Notes under the pieces: generated by a model | The model's input: the letters and a program-made list of their open reading frames with translations, nothing else | The model's database searches: none | What the model was told of the DNA's origin: nothing | Program-made: the position numbers and the translations under genes | In this document: positions 31,372-36,729 of the stretch, piece after piece | Position numbering within the stretch: position 1 is the first letter of the stretch | Layout of the letters: each line of letters begins with the position of its first letter | Assembly (NCBI GenBank): GCA_949293325.1 | Contig: CASFCZ010000062.1 | Span: 1-36,729 of the forward strand | DNA: 36,729 nucleotides | Reading direction: 5' to 3' | From: an uncultured Eubacteriales bacterium | Lineage (GTDB): Bacteria > Bacillota > Clostridia > Lachnospirales > CAG-274

Positions 31372-32991
31372 ATGGATGATGAAAAAATGAATGATGTGCA
31401 GCAGGATCAGGGCTCTGTGGTTTCTACTGCCGGAGAGGGTGCTCCAATACCTACCGATGAGGGAAGCATGAGTGTGTTTACTCCCGAAAGCGATTCTCCG
31501 CAGCCTATTCCTCAACAGCCTAAAAAGAGCAAAAAACCAATAGTGATAGGTGCAGTGGTTGTTGTTGCGGCAGTTGCAGCGGGAGCTGCATATCTGAGCT
31601 TAAATTCACCTCAGAAGATAGTTGAAAGGGCTGCAGTTAATACAATAACTGCCATTTCACAGCGTGAGAGTGTATTCAAGTATTTTGGCGGTGAGGAGAT
31701 TGATGCCCTTGTTAAAGAGGGGGCATATAGTATTGATCAAAGTCTTGGTATAATCAATATGCCTGGAAATGAGCAGATTAACGGTGCAGGTATTTCAATT
31801 GATTTGCAACAGGATATAAATACAAAGCAGGCAGCTATACAGGCAGCTGTTGACTATAACGGTGTGAGCCTTGATGCACTTCAGGCCTATACAGACGATG
31901 AAAATATTATTTTTGGTTCTCCAATGCTGTATGATGGTATATTTCAGGTGTCAACTGACAATATTGCAGGTCAGATAAAAAACTCACCGGTATTTTCAGC
32001 CTATGCAGATGGGCTGGAACTTGATGAGGACTTTTCCCTTAGAATCTTTGATAATATTGAGAAAAATCAGGCAGCATCTGAGGAGCTTATGACTGCCTAT
32101 GTACAGAACTGGAGTGAGCTTTATCAGAGTATGACCTTTGAAAAAGCTGAGTCTAAAGAAGTAGATGGTGTAAGCTGTAAGGGTTATGCTGTTACTATAC
32201 CATCAGCTGCGGCAGATGTATATATGGACAGCATGGTTGACGATATAATGACCAATGAAGCTGTAAGGGATGAGCTTGAAAAGCAGGCAGAGCTTTATTA
32301 TATATCAGGAGGCTATTCTTCAGCCCAGGAATATATGGATGAAATTGACAAACAGATGAATACCTTTAAGCAGGATATAGTTGTAGGTGATATAACGGGT
32401 ACCGTTTACATAAATAAGGGTATAATTGTTGACAGTGATATGAATGTAACATTTACAAATGCCGACTCTCAGATGGATTATAACCTTACCGGCGGCTATA
32501 AAGAGGACAACGGACTTGATCTTGCTTTAGATATTACTTATGCCGGTGAGACAGTCAGTCTGGAATATTCCGATAATATTACAAAGGACACCACAGTTAA
32601 GGAAAACTATACAATTGCTCTTGTAGCCCAGGACAATAAGGTAAGTGCTTCCCTTGACAGTGATTACGACAGTGCAAGCGGTAATCTTAACGCAACAATC
32701 GGTGTTTTTGAAAATGATGCCAATATGGGTAAGGTGGATATAAGCGGCAGCCTTGTTAATTCAGGCAACAGTTTTGACCTTGATCTTACAGATATATCTG
32801 TTACAGGTGCTGAGGGACAGTCCATTATTGATCTTAGCTATGACCTTGTTTTTGGACCTCTTGCTGAGGGTGGCATAGTTAAGCCTGAAGGTGAGCCTGT
32901 AAAGATACTTGAAATATCCCAGGATGAGTGGAACGACATATATTCTCAAATCCAGAGTGGATTATTCGGTCTTGTTATGCAGTTACAGTAA
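31372..32991 (+). CDS. unknown membrane-anchored extracytoplasmic protein
   Basis: This 539-residue protein has an acidic, Pro/Gln-rich cytoplasmic N-terminus (1-50), one membrane helix (about 54-76) and a large outside domain of about 460 residues. The domain is rich in Asp, Asn, Ser and Thr, with repeated strand-like stretches (DITGTVYINKG, MNVTFTNADSQMDYNL, VDISGSLVNSGNSFDLDLTD) suggesting a long beta fold. It resembles uncharacterised DUF6583-type proteins of Clostridia; that family name is from memory and was not checked. Encoded between an ABC ATPase and its permeases, it may be an extracytoplasmic partner of the exporter. AAAGGAGGG precedes the ATG. Confidence 0.75.
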   Translation: MDDEKMNDVQQDQGSVVSTAGEGAPIPTDEGSMSVFTPESDSPQPIPQQPKKSKKPIVIGAVVVVAAVAAGAAYLSLNSPQKIVERAAVNTITAISQRESVFKYFGGEEIDALVKEGAYSIDQSLGIINMPGNEQINGAGISIDLQQDINTKQAAIQAAVDYNGVSLDALQAYTDDENIIFGSPMLYDGIFQVSTDNIAGQIKNSPVFSAYADGLELDEDFSLRIFDNIEKNQAASEELMTAYVQNWSELYQSMTFEKAESKEVDGVSCKGYAVTIPSAAADVYMDSMVDDIMTNEAVRDELEKQAELYYISGGYSSAQEYMDEIDKQMNTFKQDIVVGDITGTVYINKGIIVDSDMNVTFTNADSQMDYNLTGGYKEDNGLDLALDITYAGETVSLEYSDNITKDTTVKENYTIALVAQDNKVSASLDSDYDSASGNLNATIGVFENDANMGKVDISGSLVNSGNSFDLDLTDISVTGAEGQSIIDLSYDLVFGPLAEGGIVKPEGEPVKILEISQDEWNDIYSQIQSGLFGLVMQLQ

Positions 32992-33010
32992 AAACCGAGG
33001 GAGTAGGCTT

Positions 33011-34171
33011 ATGTTTTTTATCAGGCTTACAATTATAAAAATCAAAAGGATGCTGAGGTTTCTGCCGGGTATTTTGGCAGGAGCCTTGGCTCTTTGCGTT
33101 ATATCGGGAATATTGGCCTTTGGTGCATCTTCACTCTTATATGATGGAGAGAGTGTGGACAAACAGCAGATAGGTGTTGTATATCCTGAGGATGACAGGT
33201 ATATCCCTATTGTAATTGATATGCTTGAAAATATGGACAGTGTTTCGGCCCTGTCTGATTTTGTAAATATAAGGGATGAGAAAACTGCCCTTGATATGAT
33301 TGAAAAGGGAGAACTTGATGCAGCTGTAATATTGCCGGGAGGGTTTGTACAGGATGTGTATAACGGAAAGGATGTTGCAGCAAGGGTTATACTTTCAGAA
33401 TCCGGGAGAGTATACACCGGACTCTTTAAGGGTCTTGCAGACAACGGCATGACTATGCTTTCCTCAGTACAGTCAGGCATACAGGCAGCAGTATATGCAG
33501 GCTATTCATCAGATGATATGGATATGACCTTCCTTGGACTGTTTATGCAGAGGGAAAGGCTCTTTGCCCAAAGGAGTGTTTCTGCCGCAGGAAGTCTTGA
33601 AACCATTGAGTATTATATCTGTATGGCTGTATCAACGGTATTGCTCCTTACTGGAATTTGTCTTGCAAATGCCATTGGTGGTGAAAATACTTTTTTCAGA
33701 CAGCTGCTAAAAACCAGGGGTCTTGGCAGGATGGCAATTTTTCTTGCAGATAATATTACCGTATTTGTCTTTTATCTTGGAATATTTGTCCTTGTTATAG
33801 GAGGATTTTTTGCAGGAGGAATGGAAATAAGGGTGGATATACCTGCTCTGCTTCTTGCCCTTGTGCTTGTATCTGCCATTGTAACATGGGTATATTCGGT
33901 TTTTTCTTCTGTTTCAGGTGCCCTTGTACTACTTGCAGTAACTCTTTTTTCGGCTGCGGCAGGAGGTGCGGTTTTGCCTGCTGCCTTTTTGCCTGAGGAG
34001 TTGGCGGCAGTAGGTGGATATTGTCCCGTTTATATTGTTTTCAGCCTTATTTCCAATATATTTTATGATAGTTTTTCCTTTGACAGATTTGCCATTTATG
34101 CCGTCCTTATGGCAGTTATATATCTGTCGGCAATAGTTGTCAATATATATAGGGAGGTGAGGGAAAGTTGA
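33011..34171 (+). CDS. ABC-2 type transporter permease (first of two)
   Basis: This 386-residue protein has one N-terminal helix (about 17-42), an outside domain of about 150 residues (QQIGVVYPEDDRYIPIVIDM...), and five or six C-terminal helices. This is the layout of NatB/YhgE-like ABC-2 permeases. The ATG at 33011 follows GAGGGAG; the frame is open further upstream into the previous gene, but without a ribosome site. It overlaps the next permease by four bases (TTGA), and the two probably form the heterodimeric channel for the ATPase encoded at 30686. Confidence 0.85.
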   Translation: MFFIRLTIIKIKRMLRFLPGILAGALALCVISGILAFGASSLLYDGESVDKQQIGVVYPEDDRYIPIVIDMLENMDSVSALSDFVNIRDEKTALDMIEKGELDAAVILPGGFVQDVYNGKDVAARVILSESGRVYTGLFKGLADNGMTMLSSVQSGIQAAVYAGYSSDDMDMTFLGLFMQRERLFAQRSVSAAGSLETIEYYICMAVSTVLLLTGICLANAIGGENTFFRQLLKTRGLGRMAIFLADNITVFVFYLGIFVLVIGGFFAGGMEIRVDIPALLLALVLVSAIVTWVYSVFSSVSGALVLLAVTLFSAAAGGAVLPAAFLPEELAAVGGYCPVYIVFSLISNIFYDSFSFDRFAIYAVLMAVIYLSAIVVNIYREVRES

Positions 34172-35220
34172 AGTGGCTTATTGTATTGTGGATATATATA
34201 AAGCGTAGGTTTAAAAGTCCTGCCTTTATAATTTCAGCCCTACTTGTATTCCTTCTTCTGCCATTGTCTTCTGTTTTTACCGAAAGGACTGAAAGCTATA
34301 GTGCAGGATTTTATACGGAAGATATAAATCTTGCAGATAAAATAGAAGGCGAAAGGGGCGGAGTAAACCTTGTTTACTATGATGACCAAAATCTCCTTTC
34401 AAGGGATGTAGAAAACAGAAGTCTTATTTGTGGCTATATACTACCTGAGGATATTGCCTCAGCTGTTTCCGAAAACAGTGCAAGGTCCGTTATCAGGCTT
34501 GTATCCCCCGGCTCTGCCTTGACGGAACTGGCGGATGAAGCACTTTTTGCCGCTGTTGCCCAGGCTTGTACAGACGAAATAATGGAGCTTTATCTGGATG
34601 AAAAATCCGTTAGCTATGACAGAGATAAGCTGGAGGAAAGGTATCGGGAGCTTGTATCCTCAGATAACTTTTCCTATATCCGGTATGAATACATGGATGC
34701 TGCTACAGGTACACAAAAACAGGAACAGACAACAGACCCACTTCCTTCATTTATAGGTATATATATTATGCTTGGGGCAGTATTAAGCATTAATGTATGG
34801 ATAGGTGACAGATCAAAGGGGATTCCCTGGGGGGCAATGAATATTGCGGCAGGTGTGCTTATTCTTGTGATTTTTTCGGCACTGCCTGTTTTTGCCGCAG
34901 GAAAACTGGATGCTGTGATGATAGCAAGACTTATACTTTATGGCATTCTTCTGACGGGATATTGTACCCTTATAGGTCAGCTTTGCAACAGTACGGCCTT
35001 TGTTTGTGGACTTCTGCCTGTACTTATTCTGGGTAGTCTTGGGGTATGTCCCATAGCAGGTGACCTTACACAGCTTATCCCGTCCCTTAAGTATGTTGCT
35101 TTGATTTTTGCTCCATATTATTTTACGGCAGAATTTTCTTTCCTTGGAGCAGGAACTGTAATATTTGCGGCTTTATCAATACTGATATATTTTTTAAGGT
35201 CAAATCTCTTTGCATATTGA
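34168..35220 (+). CDS. ABC-2 type transporter permease (second of two)
   Basis: This 350-residue protein has the same layout as its neighbour: an N-terminal helix (about 20-40), an outside domain (about 42-195, GFYTEDINLADKIEGERGG...) and a C-terminal block of about five helices. The start is a TTG at 34168, overlapping the previous stop and preceded by GGAGGTGAGGG. Sequence similarity to the first permease is low, but both belong to the same architectural group, implying an asymmetric exporter. No terminator was recognised after it. Confidence 0.85.
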   Translation: MKWLIVLWIYIKRRFKSPAFIISALLVFLLLPLSSVFTERTESYSAGFYTEDINLADKIEGERGGVNLVYYDDQNLLSRDVENRSLICGYILPEDIASAVSENSARSVIRLVSPGSALTELADEALFAAVAQACTDEIMELYLDEKSVSYDRDKLEERYRELVSSDNFSYIRYEYMDAATGTQKQEQTTDPLPSFIGIYIMLGAVLSINVWIGDRSKGIPWGAMNIAAGVLILVIFSALPVFAAGKLDAVMIARLILYGILLTGYCTLIGQLCNSTAFVCGLLPVLILGSLGVCPIAGDLTQLIPSLKYVALIFAPYYFTAEFSFLGAGTVIFAALSILIYFLRSNLFAY

Positions 35221-35294
35221 GAATATTATACTTTTTTGTTAAAATGTACTTGTCAGTATCTGCTTTTTTATATCCGGTATGAGGAGGTCTTTCC

Positions 35295-36729
35295 TTGAAA
35301 AAGGTTAATTTGGGGATAAAACCACTTTTAAATACAATTACAATTATTGTAACTGTGCTGATAATTGGTATCAGTTTTGTTGCTTATAACTATAATTCCC
35401 TTGTGGGTGATTCCAAAAAATATATGGGAGAGATTGCGGATTTAAGCTCAGGTAACATCAGCCAGAGATTATTGGTAAATCTACGTTCTATGGAGTCATT
35501 TGCGGCATATCTGGGGGATAGAGAAATAAATAATGATAAAAACATAATATCAATGTTGATGGATGAAACCAGCCTGAGTGGTGGTACAGCTGTACGGTAT
35601 TCCTATGCGGATATAAACGGAGATGGTTATACTGTACGCAGAAACGGCGTTGTCAACCGCATTTCTGTAGGAGATACCTCTTATTTTAAGCAGGCGATAC
35701 GGGGAGGTATATGTATTACCCCTACCATTGCAGACGGAGTGACAGGGGAGCCTGTTAATATCTATGCTATGCCGGTATTCAGCGGAAACAGCATAGTAGG
35801 TGCACATATTGCTGTTGCAAGTGCCCAGGAGCTGGAAAGCTCTCTTATTAACGATTATCTTGATGGGTACGGATTTGTGTGTATAGTAAACAGTGAGGGC
35901 GAACGTGTAATAGATGGCTCCTACAGTGAGGAGGACTACAACCCATTTGAAGCTATAGATATATACGGACAGAGTATACAGGAAATAAGACAGGCTATAA
36001 AAGAAAATACATCAGGCTCATCCCTGATGCTGGAAAACGAAAGCGGTAAAAATTTATGGGTGACCTATCGTCCCATTGGCATTAATGACTGGTATCTTAT
36101 GCTTGCAGTGCCATATAGTCATGTTATCAGAAATGCTATTGTGCTGCTTTTTATAAGTTTGCTTGTGTTTATGGCTGCCCTTATAGGTACCCTTGCTTTT
36201 TCGTGGTATTTAAGTTATCTTAAACGTGAAAACAGCATAGCCCTTTACCGTATTGCCTATATGGATTCCCTTACAGGGCTGTACAACAGGGATGGTTTTA
36301 TTCTTAACAGCACTCAGGCTCTTAATGATTTATCAGGACGATTCGCGATAGTCTATATTGACCTTAAAAATTTCAGGGCAATAAATGAGCTGTTCGGTTA
36401 TGATACAGGTAACGAGCTCCTTATCTCCATTGGTAAGGTGATAGATGAAAGCATAAAAGAGGGAGAGGTTGCAGCCAGAGAAGGCGGTGACAAGTTCCTT
36501 ATGCTTATACAGTACCACAGTGATGATGATATAAGTCAGAGGATGGAGCTCCTTATTAAGGAGATATCAGGCTGTGGCTTTAATGAAAAAAATCATACCC
36601 TTTACAGTATTATTCCAAACATAGGTGTATATAAGCTTCCGCGTATTCCAGATACAGAGGAACTGGACAGCTATATGGATCGTGCTGAAATGGCAGTATC
36701 CGCTCTTAAGGAAAACAGACAGGATGGTT
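35295..36729 (+). CDS. membrane sensor with Cache-like outside region and degenerate GGDEF domain (3' end outside window)
   Basis: The gene is cut by the window end after 478 codons. The start is a TTG with GAGGAGGT six bases upstream. Residues about 12-33 and 278-300 are membrane helices, enclosing an outside region of about 240 residues of the dCache type (SVGDTSYFKQAIRGG, WVTYRPIGINDWYLMLAVP). A GGDEF domain follows, with MDSLTGLYNR and YIDLKNFRAINELFGYDTGNELL. Its active-site loop is GGDKF (residues 397-401) instead of GGDEF, losing a metal-binding acidic residue. This predicts weak or no diguanylate cyclase activity. Such proteins often carry a C-terminal EAL phosphodiesterase domain, which would lie beyond the window. 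Confidence 0.88.
   Translation, partial: MKKVNLGIKPLLNTITIIVTVLIIGISFVAYNYNSLVGDSKKYMGEIADLSSGNISQRLLVNLRSMESFAAYLGDREINNDKNIISMLMDETSLSGGTAVRYSYADINGDGYTVRRNGVVNRISVGDTSYFKQAIRGGICITPTIADGVTGEPVNIYAMPVFSGNSIVGAHIAVASAQELESSLINDYLDGYGFVCIVNSEGERVIDGSYSEEDYNPFEAIDIYGQSIQEIRQAIKENTSGSSLMLENESGKNLWVTYRPIGINDWYLMLAVPYSHVIRNAIVLLFISLLVFMAALIGTLAFSWYLSYLKRENSIALYRIAYMDSLTGLYNRDGFILNSTQALNDLSGRFAIVYIDLKNFRAINELFGYDTGNELLISIGKVIDESIKEGEVAAREGGDKFLMLIQYHSDDDISQRMELLIKEISGCGFNEKNHTLYSIIPNIGVYKLPRIPDTEELDSYMDRAEMAVSALKENRQDG

Noticed and set aside
35278..35307. Short ORF starting at the ATG before the GGDEF gene
   Set aside because: The ATG has no ribosome site of its own, and the GAGGAGGT inside it serves the TTG start at 35295.

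Overview
The window looks like a chromosomal segment of a low-to-moderate GC Gram-positive anaerobe, most likely a gut Clostridia member (Bacillota; Lachnospirales or Oscillospirales). This is inferred from the ylxM-ffh-rpsP-khpA cluster, the LtaS-type lipoteichoic-acid-synthase-like enzyme, a YlbF-family domain, an energy-coupling-factor (ECF) vitamin transporter, AGGAGG ribosome binding sites with several TTG/GTG starts, and sigma-A-type promoters with 17-bp spacers. No tRNA, rRNA, insertion sequence, phage gene or CRISPR array was seen. No gene-free stretch exceeds 300 bases; the longest gap (1630-1831) holds a promoter.

Layout. Positions 1-128 hold a run of hairpins. 129-2449 (minus strand) carry a membrane-anchored NlpC/P60 peptidase, a CarD-family regulator and a HAD phosphatase. 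A divergently transcribed secreted serpin follows (2581-3960). 4059-6280 is the SRP/ribosome operon ylxM-ffh-rpsP-khpA, ended by a bidirectional terminator shared with a convergent gene for a coiled-coil protein with a Pro/Gln/Gly repeat tail (6334-6765). A small CmpB-like membrane protein gene lies at 6868-7305.

The most striking region is 7452-18769, a single-direction locus of five large genes. They encode a Wzm/TagG-type permease with an extra extracytoplasmic domain, a Wzt/TagH-type ATPase with a C-terminal cargo-recognition domain, and a SAM methyltransferase. These are followed by a 1419-residue protein combining kinase-like, coiled-coil, RgpF-like and HAD (COG5610-like) parts, and then a polytopic LtaS-like phosphoglycerol transferase with two copies of an extracytoplasmic beta module. 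Methyltransferase plus kinase plus coiled coil beside a Wzt with a C-terminal domain is the logic of the E. coli WbdD chain terminator. I therefore read the locus as a cap-dependent surface glycopolymer export system with extracellular phosphoglycerol decoration. That reading is inference.

18847-23550 holds yajC, then an operon of rnz, an ECF sigma factor, its zinc anti-sigma factor, tsaD fused to a YlbF-like C-terminal domain, and an alpha/beta hydrolase. 23585-25759 (minus) carries a SulP transporter and a GNAT acetyltransferase. They face an unknown gene (25887-26564) across two overlapping face-to-face promoters. 26646-30601 is a complete ECF transporter (T, fused A-A, S) with an RluA-family pseudouridine synthase. 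30686-35220 is an ABC exporter (ATPase, unknown membrane-anchored protein, two ABC-2 permeases). The window ends inside a sensor protein with a Cache-like region and a degenerate GGDEF domain.
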